Shown piece by piece: positions 24,056 through 33,038 of a stretch of DNA of 64,000 nt. The notes under the pieces are model-generated. The model did not search any database and was not told the origin of the DNA. It was given only the letters and a program-made list of their open reading frames with translations. The stretch's first letter is position 1. Every line of letters starts with the position of its first letter. Source of the stretch: Candidatus Bathyarchaeota archaeon. GTDB taxonomy: Archaea > Thermoproteota > Bathyarchaeia > Bathyarchaeales > Bathyarchaeaceae. Location: assembly GCA_004376295.1 (NCBI GenBank), contig SOJZ01000004.1, forward strand, positions 62,001 to 126,000, written 5' to 3'. A program made the translations under genes and the position numbers.

Positions 24056-26857
24056 TTAATCTGTTTTCCTTAGTTGCGCCAGTTGTTTTCTTACAACTTT
24101 CTCAGCCTTTTGCTGCACCTTTGAAATATTCTTGATCAAGGTCCCTCCTCCCTGAGCAAAGTCAGGCCTTCCGCTGCCACCGCCACCCAGCAACGACGCA
24201 ATCTCTTTCGCTATCTCACCAGCGTCTATGCCCCTTTCTACTGCATCTTTCCCAGCCATCACCACAATCCTCGCGTTCTTGTCGTCCGTCCCATAAAATA
24301 TTGAGATTGCGTTCGGCTGTGCTTTTACTAGTTCACTGGCTGTTTGAATCATGCGGTTGACATCTAACGGCTCGAACTTCTGTGTTACAAAATTCACTCC
24401 TTCAATTGGCTTTGCCTTTCTGACTTCGTGCTCCTTCAACTTCAAACTTTCTCGAACAGCAATTTCTTTGATGAGTTGCTTTTCCCTACGTCGAACTTCT
24501 TTCCACTCTCTAACGAGGCGTTCTGCGGTTTTTACAAGCTTTTCATGTGGTGCATTCAAGACCTCAGAAAGTTTCCAAAGCAATTTGTCGCTTTCCTGCA
24601 CTGATGTTAGAGCGGGCAGCCCTGCGCTGAACACGATGCGTTCGACGCCGTCTTGGATTCTTTCTGTGTGAATGATTTTTATGAATCCAATTTCTTCCGT
24701 GTTTTTCACGTGGATTCCTGCGCAGGCTTCAACATCCCAGTCTCCAGTTTTCACAACACGAACCTCTTTTCCCGGAACCACTCCACCTTGATAGAGTTGG
24801 AAGCCGTAGAGTTTCTCCGCTTCTCCCCTAGGCATCCACGACGTTTCAACTGGAATCTTCTGCATCACAGCCTCGTTTGCGAGTGCTTCGATTTTTTGGG
24901 TTTCCTCCAGCGTTAAACGTCGAAAATGGGAGATGTCTAGTCTTGAGCGGTCTAGACCCTTTTGGGCTCCACATTGCCAGACGTGTTGTCCAAGGACCCG
25001 TCTCGCTGCGCCGTTAACGATGTGGGTTGCGGTGTGTTGTTTCATCAGAATGCTTCTTCGCTTCCAATCGACAGTTCCCTTCACTATGTCGCCTTCTTTT
25101 GGAACTGGACCTTTAAGAACATGAACGATGATGTTTCCTAATTTTTGAACATCCACAACTTCCGACGTGTTTTCCGTAAATTCTAAGTGTCCATGATCCG
25201 CGGGTTGTCCTCCTCCTTCAGGATAAAATGCCGTCTTTTCCAATACCACGTACTTGTTGTTTACAACTCGAAGAACATGTGTATCAAACTCGCGGAGGTA
25301 TGAGTCTTTATAATAGAGCATTTGCGTCTCTGGAAGATCGGAAACCTTGGCTTCTAACCCTTCAATTTTCTCCATTTCTCGCTGAGGAGGAGCCTGAACG
25401 TGCCTCTCAGCAACCATCCTGTAGAAATTCTCAGGGACTTTCACTTGAATCCCTAAGTTTTCAGCAGTTTCTCGAACAACTTCAGGCGGAAGCCCATGTG
25501 AGTCATAAAGCTCTAATAGCGTTTCAGTTGGAATCTGAGAGACGGCTTTCATTTTCAATTCTTGAGTTATTCGCTTAACGAGCGACTCTCCTCTTTTGAG
25601 AGTTTGCTTAAATTTGTCTTGCTCCACCAAGAGGATTTCTAAGATTTCATCACGCATTTCCTTCAAGTGAGGAAAATCTCTTGACCAAGATTTTATTTGC
25701 ATGTCGATGATGTCTGACAGTTTTTCCTCGATTGCGAGTGTCTTGGCCAGTCTGTAGGTTCGGCGAATTATCAGCCTAGTTAAGTATCCTTCCCGTACGT
25801 TGGAGGGTACGATGCCTTCGGCGAGCATGAACACTAGACATTTGGCATGATCCACAATGGCGAAGGCGCTTTCGATTGGAAGCATTATTTCATTAAGCGC
25901 ATCTAAGCCTATTCCTACTTGTTCAGCAACCCTTTTCCGAATTCCTCTTCGGTCAATTGTTTTCTCTACGCTCATCACACCAGATACTTCAGCCACTCTT
26001 GCTAGTAATTCGTTATCAACCTTGCTTATGCCCGCCATCTTCAGAACTTTGTCTAAGACTGGTCCATAAACCGCGTGGAAGCAGCTTACAGACCCTTGCG
26101 ACAGCCATGTGTATCGTTCAATCCCATATCCGGTGTCGACGGTTCGTATGGGCAACTCGACGAATTCGCCGTTGACTACCTTGAACTTCATGAATACCAA
26201 CGTGGCAAGCTCTAATCCTCGAACAATGCTCTCGAGATCAGGGCCAGCATTTCCTCCACCCGACCATACGTCCTCTTTGTAAATGACCTCCTCAGACTTT
26301 ACTCCCAAGTCCTTAGTAACAAATTCGTGATGGTATCGCACGGTTTGGTCTTTCCAGTAAACCTCCTTATCTGGATAGTTAAACGCGTGGTGACCGCCCA
26401 TCTCGAAGATGGTTAGGTGTCGACCGAAGGTGGGTCCAACGTTATCCACGTCGATAAATCGGATGCAGGGCTGGCTGATGACGAGGGGATTGGCCGGGGG
26501 GGATATGATTCCGTTCGTAACGTATGGTTGAAAGTCGATGATGCTGGCGTGAGTGAAATAGAGGTCGTCTCTCCACCTAGCTACAACAGGATACGGCTTG
26601 ATTCTCTCATGGCCTCGCTTCTCAAAGAAGGAAAGAAAAGCTTCACGCATCTCTTGAAGACTGTAACGCTTGCGAGTGGGTGGGTTGTTAATGAAAGTTA
26701 AAGGTGCACAACCTTCAGGAGTGGATTCTCCACAGGTTTTCTGATCGGGATTCTGCGTCCAAAAATATTCTTTACAAGTCGGACACAATTTCCGAACGTA
26801 CTCGTATTCATCAAAGAAGGGAACGTGATATTCGCTTTCAGGAAAACGTTTCATCAT
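24056..26857 (-). CDS. alaS: Alanyl-tRNA synthetase, archaeal type
   Basis: Class II synthetase, 933 aa. It has the archaeal N-terminal zinc-like segment (LCPTCKEYFW) before the catalytic core (RKRYSLQEMREAFLSFFEKRGH). The editing domain shows KQHTATHIVNGAARRVLG and the Cys/His set in DVEACAGIHVKNTEEIG. The C-terminal Ala-x domain ends in GGGGSGRPDFAQGGG, the conserved glycine-rich signature. First gene of a two-gene unit with leuS. All key residues I can identify are present. Confidence 0.97.
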   Translation of the reverse strand: MMKRFPESEYHVPFFDEYEYVRKLCPTCKEYFWTQNPDQKTCGESTPEGCAPLTFINNPPTRKRYSLQEMREAFLSFFEKRGHERIKPYPVVARWRDDLYFTHASIIDFQPYVTNGIISPPANPLVISQPCIRFIDVDNVGPTFGRHLTIFEMGGHHAFNYPDKEVYWKDQTVRYHHEFVTKDLGVKSEEVIYKEDVWSGGGNAGPDLESIVRGLELATLVFMKFKVVNGEFVELPIRTVDTGYGIERYTWLSQGSVSCFHAVYGPVLDKVLKMAGISKVDNELLARVAEVSGVMSVEKTIDRRGIRKRVAEQVGIGLDALNEIMLPIESAFAIVDHAKCLVFMLAEGIVPSNVREGYLTRLIIRRTYRLAKTLAIEEKLSDIIDMQIKSWSRDFPHLKEMRDEILEILLVEQDKFKQTLKRGESLVKRITQELKMKAVSQIPTETLLELYDSHGLPPEVVRETAENLGIQVKVPENFYRMVAERHVQAPPQREMEKIEGLEAKVSDLPETQMLYYKDSYLREFDTHVLRVVNNKYVVLEKTAFYPEGGGQPADHGHLEFTENTSEVVDVQKLGNIIVHVLKGPVPKEGDIVKGTVDWKRRSILMKQHTATHIVNGAARRVLGQHVWQCGAQKGLDRSRLDISHFRRLTLEETQKIEALANEAVMQKIPVETSWMPRGEAEKLYGFQLYQGGVVPGKEVRVVKTGDWDVEACAGIHVKNTEEIGFIKIIHTERIQDGVERIVFSAGLPALTSVQESDKLLWKLSEVLNAPHEKLVKTAERLVREWKEVRRREKQLIKEIAVRESLKLKEHEVRKAKPIEGVNFVTQKFEPLDVNRMIQTASELVKAQPNAISIFYGTDDKNARIVVMAGKDAVERGIDAGEIAKEIASLLGGGGSGRPDFAQGGGTLIKNISKVQQKAEKVVRKQLAQLRKTD

Positions 26858-27084
26858 CCATCACTCATCAAGTAAGAACCCCGTAGATTTAAAAGTTAGA
26901 GCTTAAGGAAGCATTTAACCGTTACATTTCTCACCAAAACTGTTCTGAAATAGGTCAAGGACCTCAGGAATCTAAGGCACACCCTTTGACATCTGATTCT
27001 CAGTTTTGATTATGTTTTTCAAAAGCTTCTGAGTTTACCATAACTTGTAGAAAGTTGGTACAGTTTCCTTAATCAGGAATTGCC

Positions 27085-27393
27085 TTATCCAAATAGGGCT
27101 CCGAGGCCTTCGAGTGCTTCTTCTTCCTTCTCTTTTTCTTCTTTCTTCTCCTCTTTTTTCTTTTCCGCTGGTTTAGCCTCTGGAGCTGCTGCAACAACCG
27201 GTACAGGTGCCATCAGCGCTGATGGAGATTTAATTGCTTCCTCAATGTCAACCTCAGCTAAGGAAGCCACGAGAGCCTTAACTCTGACAGGATCTGCATT
27301 GATTTCCGCTGCTTTGAGCACTTCGGTTATGCTCTTCTCGTTGATAGGTTTTCCAGCTTTATGCAGAAGCATTGCGGCGTACACGTACTCCAT
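27085..27393 (-). CDS. rpl12: Ribosomal stalk protein P1 (L12)
   Basis: Acidic stalk protein recruiting GTPase elongation factors. It has an N-terminal helical dimerisation domain ([20 protein letters not shown]), an Ala-rich hinge, a Lys/Glu-rich tail and the conserved end [11 protein letters not shown]. 102 aa is usual for archaeal P1. Last gene of the rpl1-rpl10-rpl12 unit; 42 bp separate it from rpl10. Confidence 0.95.
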   Translation of the reverse strand: MEYVYAAMLLHKAGKPINEKSITEVLKAAEINADPVRVKALVASLAEVDIEEAIKSPSALMAPVPVVAAAPEAKPAEKKKEEKKEEKEKEEEALEGLGALFG

Positions 27394-27435
27394 GATTCAT
27401 TCACTATCCTCTTCTCTCTTTTCACAATCCCCTTT

Positions 27436-28338
27436 TTAACCTTTCTGAACAGAACTTGTTGACGTAGCCTTTTCGCTGGCTACAGCTAACCTCGTTTTTA
27501 AACTTAGCATTTCCACGTGAGCTTTCCTTACGAGATCAGCTATTGTGTCTGGAGTGGGTAAGTTTGCGTTTAGAGCTAGTCCGTACGCTTCGTGATGCGC
27601 CATTTGAAGAAGCTGGGTAATGTTTTCTGCAAGTGGATATACAGCATTCAGTGATAAACTGAACGCGTATGCGTGGGCTTCCTTGAGGCTTCGTTGAAAC
27701 TCTTCTAAATCTATTCGTAGCTGTTCTTCATTTATGATTAGTCCGTCGTCGTATACCACTTTCATGGTAAGTCCAATCTCTACTGGTTTTATGCCAAGCT
27801 TTGAAAGTATGTTTGCAAGATTCATTGGTATAACGCCCCCCTTTTTCACCACCATAGTATCATGAGTTACCCATACGCTTCCGCCCTCGATTCTTGTGGG
27901 TAGGCCTACGGCGCTTAGTTGACTGATTATGGGGCCTGGAGGTAGTCCGGTGTTTCCAGCTGAAACGGTCACGTCGTATGCCGCTACATCGCCAGCCTTC
28001 GCAGTGGCCTTCATTCTACTCTTTTCGAGAAGCAATACGAGTTTGAATGGGTTGAGGCTAGTGAAGAGGAAGATGTTAGCTCCGCTCAAGTGTTCTTCAA
28101 GTTTTTCAAGCCCGGGCTTGTCTTTGCACTCCGCAATTGCCCTTTTTACTATACTGTTCTTGATCACATGAAAGTGGGCGCTGTTCTTCAGTTTTCTCCT
28201 CAATCCTTGAAGTTGGGCAGCTCTAACCTTTTGTAGGCTGGCGACTCCGAGAGCCTTATACTGCTTTATGAGGGCTTTTGTTTCTTTGACTTCCTCGGCT
28301 TTCGCTAGTATCGTTTGACGCAACATGTTCTTTCTCAC
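27436..28338 (-). CDS. rpl10: Ribosomal stalk protein P0 (L10)
   Basis: Base of the ribosomal stalk. The rRNA-binding N-terminal domain (LQKVRAAQLQGLRRKLKNS, HFHVIKNSIVKRA) and the inserted domain with NTGLPPGPIISQL are normal. Helices that bind P1 dimers follow (AYGLALNANLPTPDTIADLV). At 300 aa it is short: it ends KATSTSSVQKG and lacks the acidic hinge and GLGALFG-like peptide that many archaeal P0 proteins share with P1. It starts 2 bp after rpl1 stops. The start may be ATG 28336-28338 or the ATG four codons later. Confidence 0.93.
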   Translation of the reverse strand: MRKNMLRQTILAKAEEVKETKALIKQYKALGVASLQKVRAAQLQGLRRKLKNSAHFHVIKNSIVKRAIAECKDKPGLEKLEEHLSGANIFLFTSLNPFKLVLLLEKSRMKATAKAGDVAAYDVTVSAGNTGLPPGPIISQLSAVGLPTRIEGGSVWVTHDTMVVKKGGVIPMNLANILSKLGIKPVEIGLTMKVVYDDGLIINEEQLRIDLEEFQRSLKEAHAYAFSLSLNAVYPLAENITQLLQMAHHEAYGLALNANLPTPDTIADLVRKAHVEMLSLKTRLAVASEKATSTSSVQKG

Positions 28339-28340
28339 AT

Positions 28341-28991
28341 CTACATTTTCATTTTGATCGGTGGACCCATGCTTGTTTTCAAATGGATTGACCTGATGTT
28401 TTTTATTCCTCTTCTAAGTTTTCCTTCAACCCTTCTTATTACTGCCTGAGAGTTTTCAGCGATTTTGTTATCTTCCATGTTTTCGGTTCCCACACGACAT
28501 TGAAGAACTGGTTGCTCTCGAACCCTTATAAACACCATTTTCCGATGTTTCTTTATGTGATCCACTATATTTGCTGTTGGAGGCACGGGTGTCGGCATCT
28601 TTCCCTTTGGTCCCAGAGTGGCGCCAAGAATCTTTCCTACGAGTGGCATTAACGGGGCTTCTGCAATGAAGAAGTCGTAGGCTTTTGCCAACTCCTTTTG
28701 TTTCTTCTTATCGCCAGCTAGAGCTTGAAGTTCAGTTTTTTTAATAACAAGGTCTGCGTTTGCCTTTTTGGCTTTCAAGGCCATTTCTCCGGAGGCGATC
28801 ACGCATACTCTGTTTTCTTTTCCTGTAGAATTCGGGAGTTCAATAAGTTCTTGTATTTTGCCCTCAGGCTTTTTCGGGTCTACATCGCGGAGGCTTATGA
28901 TAAGTTCGATGGACTGTACAAAACTTCTTTTTTTAGACTTTTCCTTAACTTCCTTAATTGTCTGAAGAAGATTTTTCTCGTCTAATGGCAT
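28341..28991 (-). CDS. rpl1: Ribosomal protein L1
   Basis: Large-subunit L1 stalk protein, 216 aa. The family signature region is FIAEAPLMPLVGKILGATLG then PKGKMPTPVPP, followed by VFIRVREQPVLQCRVGTENM. In several archaea L1 also represses its own operon by binding the message near the start. ATG 28989-28991 has GAGG 8 nt upstream and a TATA box at 29028-29036, so this gene opens its own transcription unit rather than continuing from rpl11. Confidence 0.95.
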   Translation of the reverse strand: MPLDEKNLLQTIKEVKEKSKKRSFVQSIELIISLRDVDPKKPEGKIQELIELPNSTGKENRVCVIASGEMALKAKKANADLVIKKTELQALAGDKKKQKELAKAYDFFIAEAPLMPLVGKILGATLGPKGKMPTPVPPTANIVDHIKKHRKMVFIRVREQPVLQCRVGTENMEDNKIAENSQAVIRRVEGKLRRGIKNIRSIHLKTSMGPPIKMKM

Positions 28992-29027
28992 TCTTGAGGC
29001 CTCGTGCCAGAGACGTATCGAAGCCAG

Positions 29028-29036
29028 TTATAAAAA
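29028..29036 (-). promoter_or_regulatory. TATA box of rpl1-rpl10-rpl12
   Basis: TTTTTATAA on the minus strand, about 37 bp before the rpl1 ATG, predicting transcription from near 29003 and a short leader. Confidence 0.5.
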
Positions 29037-29100
29037 GATTCTTGCGAAAAGAGTTTAGGACTGTGGAAGTTTTCGGTTTTGTACTATGTTGGGGGATTAG

Positions 29101-29211
29101 AGTAATATCCTAACTATCTTTAGTCAAATTGGAATATTCACCGAAGCCGAAAAGATCAAAGAAGCCACAGCCGCTATAAGAAAAAAGCAACAAAAACCAA
29201 AACAGAGCTAA
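29101..29211 (+). pseudogene. Possible C-terminal gene remnant between rpl11 and rpl1
   Basis: In the 300-bp gap a plus-strand frame reads SNILTIFSQIGIFTEAEKI, then KEATAAIRKKQQKPKQS, to TAA 29209-29211, preceded by TAG and with no start codon. The helix-like, basic C-terminal composition looks coding, but I cannot name a family. It may be chance. Apart from the rpl1 promoter the gap shows nothing else. Confidence 0.2.
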
Positions 29212-29291
29212 AAACAAACCCTACACACAAAAAAACACGGAGTCCCACTTTACACAGAACAGAAAATTAATTTTTCACAATTTAGCAAACA

Positions 29292-29783
29292 TCACTGCTC
29301 CTTCTCAAACAACGCGTCATACTTCCCCTCGTCAATTTCCTTTTGAATCTCACGCGGGTCCTTGTCTTCCACAGTTACACCCATGCTCACACAACTACCT
29401 AAAACCTCTTTAACCGCAGCTCTCAGGTCTCTCGCCAAAAGTTCAGAACGTTTAATCTTCGCTACGCGGACAACCTGCGCCATAGAAAAGTTTCCCACTT
29501 TTTCCGTTTTCGGAGCTCCAGAACCCTTCGTAACACCCAACTCGCTAACGATCAACGCGGAAGTAGTCGGCGTTCCCACACTTACCTCAAACTCCTTTGT
29601 CTCCGCGTCCACTGTTATTTTCACAGGCACTTTCATGCCAGCATAATTTTTTGTGACCTCGTTGATTTTGTTCACGATAGCAAGGACATTGACTCCAAGT
29701 GGTCCTAAAGCTGGCCCCAATGGAGGTCCAGCGGTTGCTTGGCCACCACTCACCAAGGCTTTAACAACCTTTTTCTCGCTCAT
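29292..29783 (-). CDS. rpl11: Ribosomal protein L11
   Basis: Stalk-base protein binding the GTPase-associated rRNA. Signature segments are KALVSGGQATAGPPLGPALG, PLGVNVLAIVNKINE and the C-terminal AKIKRSELLARDLRAAVKEV with GSCVSMGVTVE. 163 aa is normal. Its ATG immediately follows the spt5 stop, so spt5 and rpl11 are co-transcribed with secE, as in most archaea. Confidence 0.96.
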   Translation of the reverse strand: MSEKKVVKALVSGGQATAGPPLGPALGPLGVNVLAIVNKINEVTKNYAGMKVPVKITVDAETKEFEVSVGTPTTSALIVSELGVTKGSGAPKTEKVGNFSMAQVVRVAKIKRSELLARDLRAAVKEVLGSCVSMGVTVEDKDPREIQKEIDEGKYDALFEKEQ

Positions 29784-30263
29784 TTATTGTCCCTCTTTTG
29801 CCTTCATAGGTTTTACGTAGTCGGCGTGAACTGTGATGGGTAAGGTGAACGTTGCCTCCAGCAACTCAAGGGTCACATCTTCCTTTGTTCGGTCAACCCT
29901 TGTAATCTTTGCTCTCATTCCTTTAAATGGACCTGCCATGATCTCCACAACATCTCCCGTGTCCAATTCCTCGATAACCGGCTTTACAATGATATACCTC
30001 TCAACCTCTGAGAAACCCACGGTTCCTGGGACTCTGGATCTCACATGTTTAATTCCCGCTATCACTTTATCAACGAAATGAGGACCATCTGCTTCAACGA
30101 ACACATAGCCCTTCAATATTTCTGGCACAAGAACAGCTTTTATCGGAAGTTCACCCGTCTTAACCCTAGTTGCAATGAGCTTCGCTACGTTTTTTTCTTG
30201 CCCAGCCGTGGTTCGCACAGCAAAAATCATTGAAGAAAACTTCTCTTTTTCCATATTCAACAT
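29784..30263 (-). CDS. spt5: Transcription elongation factor Spt5 (NusG homologue)
   Basis: Processivity factor that bridges the RNA polymerase clamp. The NGN domain opens IFAVRTTAGQEKNVAKLIA and includes ILKGYVFVEADGP. The KOW domain reads GDVVEIMAGPFKGMRAKITR. 159 aa matches archaeal Spt5. It is flanked by secE upstream and rpl11 downstream, the conserved archaeal and bacterial order. Start at the ATG of MLNMEKEK or the internal ATG three codons later. Confidence 0.95.
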   Translation of the reverse strand: MLNMEKEKFSSMIFAVRTTAGQEKNVAKLIATRVKTGELPIKAVLVPEILKGYVFVEADGPHFVDKVIAGIKHVRSRVPGTVGFSEVERYIIVKPVIEELDTGDVVEIMAGPFKGMRAKITRVDRTKEDVTLELLEATFTLPITVHADYVKPMKAKEGQ

Positions 30264-30281
30264 TCCATTTAGTTTCTACTG

Positions 30282-30449
30282 TTACTCCCCTAACATGGTG
30301 GCTATGAGGTGAATCAGAAAACCGATAGCGCCAATGGCAACTGTGCCGAGGAAACAAACCTTTATAGAAAGCCATAGCTCGCTCCTTCCAGGCTTTGTAG
30401 CAAGCTTCAACATTCTCGCACACGATTGGAAGAATGATCTTAATCCCAT
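30282..30449 (-). CDS. secE: Preprotein translocase subunit SecE (Sec61 gamma)
   Basis: Short gene of 55 codons. It reads MGLRSFFQSCARMLKLATKP then GRSELWLSIKVCFLG, followed by one C-terminal membrane helix (TVAIGAIGFLIHLIATML) and TAA at 30282-30284. An amphipathic helix, a KPGRSELW hinge and a single TM is the SecE/Sec61-gamma plan: it clamps SecY in the translocon. It lies directly upstream of spt5, 18 bp away, the standard position. An in-frame ATG at 30459-30461 would add four residues. Confidence 0.92.
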   Translation of the reverse strand: MGLRSFFQSCARMLKLATKPGRSELWLSIKVCFLGTVAIGAIGFLIHLIATMLGE

Positions 30450-30536
30450 GGTTACTCGCATCTTTCAAACGGCAATACTAATATAAAAGAGTATTTTCTC
30501 CGACGTGCGCTTACAAACATCAGTCATGTATTCCAA

Positions 30537-31352
30537 TCAGATTTTTTCGACGGGCATACCAATCTCGTTCAGAGCTAGGATCAACCTACCTTTATCAGCT
30601 CCCCTAATTCCTTTCCACTCAAGCATAGCTAACTCTACCTTTTCCACCGTTCTTTCAACACACCACTTTATCATCTCAGCATCCACTTGCGGAATGGCAT
30701 ATTTTGGGATCATATGTCCGAAGGCTATTTTAGTGGTGAGCGCAACTCGCGTGAACTTCTTGTTGTAATGTGGGCCTCCGATACCCAAAGCAGTTGGATA
30801 TTTTGACCGCTTAGAAACTGCGACCATTGCGACGTGAGCAACGGCCTCTGCAGCCCTCACATCCTTCCATTGCTTCAACGAGCTTCCCAACTCCACGAAC
30901 ATAGTTGGCACATCTAAGGACGGCCCATGATGCGTACATTCATAGGAAACCTCATAGTTCAGTTTCACTTCTTCTTTCCTCTTAGCCATTTCAAGGAGAG
31001 CCTCTTTCATCGCGCTTGCCGGAGACACCGAGACTTTTCTTGAGATTCCACCGAGCTCTGCTTTGCTGAGGTTGCCAGGAGTGTGAACCGAAAGAGTGGG
31101 GATTCCACTTGCGCTCGCGTGTCGAGATAAAAAGACTAGTAATTCGGGAGTGAAAAAGTCGGTGATAAACTGAGTGTGAACAATCTCTTCATCGATGAAA
31201 ACCAGCTTGACTTCACGATCTTGAACTCTTCTAAGGTACACTGGGTGTTTACGAAACAATTCTGACTGCTTTTCAAATTCATAATGATCTAAGAGTTGTT
31301 GAGCGATGTTCATGCCAGCAATGTCTTTCGTGGAAGTCACCATCAAAATCAT
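30537..31352 (-). CDS. dtdA: D-aminoacyl-tRNA deacylase (archaeal/GEK1 type)
   Basis: Removes D-amino acids mis-charged on tRNA. It contains the archaeal DtdA segments YECTHHGPSLDVPTMFVELG, ALGIGGPHYNKKFTRVAL and GHMIPKYAIPQVDAEMI, with the conserved His residues of a zinc-dependent hydrolase. Length, about 271 aa, is normal. I place the start at ATG 31350-31352, with GAAGG 8 nt upstream; the open frame continues seven codons further. It precedes secE but 87 bp separate them, so a joint message is uncertain. Confidence 0.93.
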   Translation of the reverse strand: MILMVTSTKDIAGMNIAQQLLDHYEFEKQSELFRKHPVYLRRVQDREVKLVFIDEEIVHTQFITDFFTPELLVFLSRHASASGIPTLSVHTPGNLSKAELGGISRKVSVSPASAMKEALLEMAKRKEEVKLNYEVSYECTHHGPSLDVPTMFVELGSSLKQWKDVRAAEAVAHVAMVAVSKRSKYPTALGIGGPHYNKKFTRVALTTKIAFGHMIPKYAIPQVDAEMIKWCVERTVEKVELAMLEWKGIRGADKGRLILALNEIGMPVEKI

Positions 31353-31590
31353 GATTATGCCTTCTAATAACATGCTAAGAAGCAGATTAGAAAATAAGGT
31401 TTCACTTCCACCATACCTATTCTGCAGGGTGCGAATAAAACACTAAGAAGCTTAAGGACAGAACGTCAGGCAAGATAAATCAGAGGTTTGAGGCAAGTAT
31501 CGGGCGATAAGCATTTGGGTTTCAAAAGAAGCGCACCTAGCTAGATCAAGAAGTCAATAGACACAATACCTGTGTAGAAAGAGCACTTAA

Positions 31591-31600
31591 CTTTATATTA
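31591..31600 (+). promoter_or_regulatory. TATA box of carbamoyltransferase gene
   Basis: CTTTATATTA, about 45-50 bp before ATG 31644, with GGTGA at 31631-31635 as ribosome binding site. Confidence 0.5.
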
Positions 31601-31643
31601 TTGATCTGACTGTTCAAAGCGAAGAAGAAAGGTGAGAACAAAA

Positions 31644-32558
31644 ATGCATTTACTAACCCTTAAAGACTGGACTACAGAACAGATCAAAGACGTGATCGAC
31701 AAGTCTTTAGAAATCAAGAGGAACCCAGTCAAGTACAGAACTATGCTAAAGGACAGATCGTTAGCGATGATATTTCAGAAAACCTCGACCAGAACAAGGG
31801 TGTCTTTTGAAGTAGCAATGACCCAGCTGGGAGGTCACGCCGTCTTTTTGGATTGGAGGGCAACAAACTTCGCCTTAGCAGACATCAGAGACGAAACCCG
31901 ATACCTCTCAAGAAACGTTAACTGCATCATGGCACGTCTGTTGCATCATGCTGACTTGAAAGTAATGGCTGAGGCATCCAAGGTTCCAGTTATCAATGGA
32001 TGTTGCGAAAAGCATCATCCCTGCCAAGCTATTTCAGATTTGATGACCATAAAAGAAAAGAAGGGTACCCTAGAAGGACTGAAGCTTGTTTACATAGGAG
32101 TTTACAACAACGTGTGCAATTCTCTGATAGAAGGCTGCACTAGAATGGGAGTGGAGATTACCACGGTGACGCCGATAGTGAACAAACAGTCTGTTGACAA
32201 GGAACTTATTCAAAAGGCTGAGGGGACGGGTTTGTATAAGACGACATTAGATGTTAAAAAAGCGGTGCAAGACAGCGACATCGTTTACACCGACACTTGG
32301 GTGGACATGGAGTTTTTCCTCGACCCAAAGTTTAAAGAGAAAAAGGAGAAACGGATTAGATTGATGAAGCCGTATCAAGTAAACAGAAAACTGCTGAAGG
32401 ACGGCGACGCCCTAATTATGCATGACATGCCGATTCACAGAGGCTACGAGATAAGCGCCGACGTAATCGAAAGCCCAAACTCGATAATCTATGAACAAAG
32501 CGAAAACAGACTATATTCCGCAAAGGGAATTCTGCTAAAACTATTGGGCAAAACATAA
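31644..32558 (+). CDS. Ornithine carbamoyltransferase family protein with altered ornithine loop
   Basis: Transcarbamylase fold. The carbamoyl-phosphate site is intact: FQKTSTRTRVSFE with STRTR at residues 48-52, and HHPCQAISDLMTI at 124-136. The second-substrate loop, HCLP in ornithine and related transcarbamylases, reads HDMPIHRGYEIS near residue 260, so the Cys that contacts ornithine is Asp. The end, YEQSENRLYSAKGILLKLL, is still OTC-like. It may be a diverged ArgF or an enzyme for another amine. No arginine gene is adjacent. ATG 31644 is chosen over GTG 31632, which is the ribosome binding site itself. Confidence 0.8.
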   Translation: MHLLTLKDWTTEQIKDVIDKSLEIKRNPVKYRTMLKDRSLAMIFQKTSTRTRVSFEVAMTQLGGHAVFLDWRATNFALADIRDETRYLSRNVNCIMARLLHHADLKVMAEASKVPVINGCCEKHHPCQAISDLMTIKEKKGTLEGLKLVYIGVYNNVCNSLIEGCTRMGVEITTVTPIVNKQSVDKELIQKAEGTGLYKTTLDVKKAVQDSDIVYTDTWVDMEFFLDPKFKEKKEKRIRLMKPYQVNRKLLKDGDALIMHDMPIHRGYEISADVIESPNSIIYEQSENRLYSAKGILLKLLGKT

Positions 32559-32634
32559 AATTAAGTGGATATCCCCCCCTACTCATTTTTTCTGTTTCAT
32601 AGTTTGCGCGCACATTCAAACAAGAGAACGGCTT

Positions 32635-33024
32635 TTATTCGCAACTATGAATGGCAGCTAACTCTTTGTACGCTTCCAAAAAACCTTTGGCAAATGCGTC
32701 AGCTAGTTTCTCAGTACCTTTGTGCTTTCTACCTTTGGTCCGTAAGTGATGATAAAACTCGTGAAGTACAACATATGGGCTGTAAAAAGCATCATAGTTT
32801 GAGAAATATATTATCTTCTTTCCAGCGACATAACAGCCCCGATTCTTCACATGACCTTTCGGCATACCGATCTTTACTTTGGGGACTTCAACGTTGTAGT
32901 ACTCACTAAGTCGCTCCAATGCTTCCTCAGGTTTTTTGGACAAGATCAGATAGACTATCCTAGCTTTAAACGGAAAATCTGCTTTCAACATGCAACATCC
33001 ACTGCATAAATCTAACGTGCGCAC
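32635..33024 (-). CDS. Small putative zinc metalloprotease (HEFYH)
   Basis: 129-aa protein with the metalloprotease-like helix VVLHEFYHHLRTKG, fitting HExxH, and a later KLADAFAKGFLEAY helix that could supply a third ligand. The N-terminus has paired Cys (LCSGCCMLKAD) suggesting metal binding. Size and motif recall minimal ImmA/SprT-like proteases, but I cannot assign a family. It starts GTG 33022-33024, only 14 bp after the ftsY stop on the same strand, so it is probably the last gene of the ftsY unit. Confidence 0.6.
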   Translation of the reverse strand: MRTLDLCSGCCMLKADFPFKARIVYLILSKKPEEALERLSEYYNVEVPKVKIGMPKGHVKNRGCYVAGKKIIYFSNYDAFYSPYVVLHEFYHHLRTKGRKHKGTEKLADAFAKGFLEAYKELAAIHSCE

Positions 33025-33038
33025 GGGCAGAGAGTTTT

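Noticed and set aside
27080-27439. Long plus-strand frames opposite the rpl12, alaS and leuS genes
   Set aside because: They are shadows of strongly coding minus-strand genes and have low-complexity translations.
30166-30468. 100-codon minus frame over the secE region
   Set aside because: Another frame of the same strand encodes a clear SecE at the conserved place before spt5.
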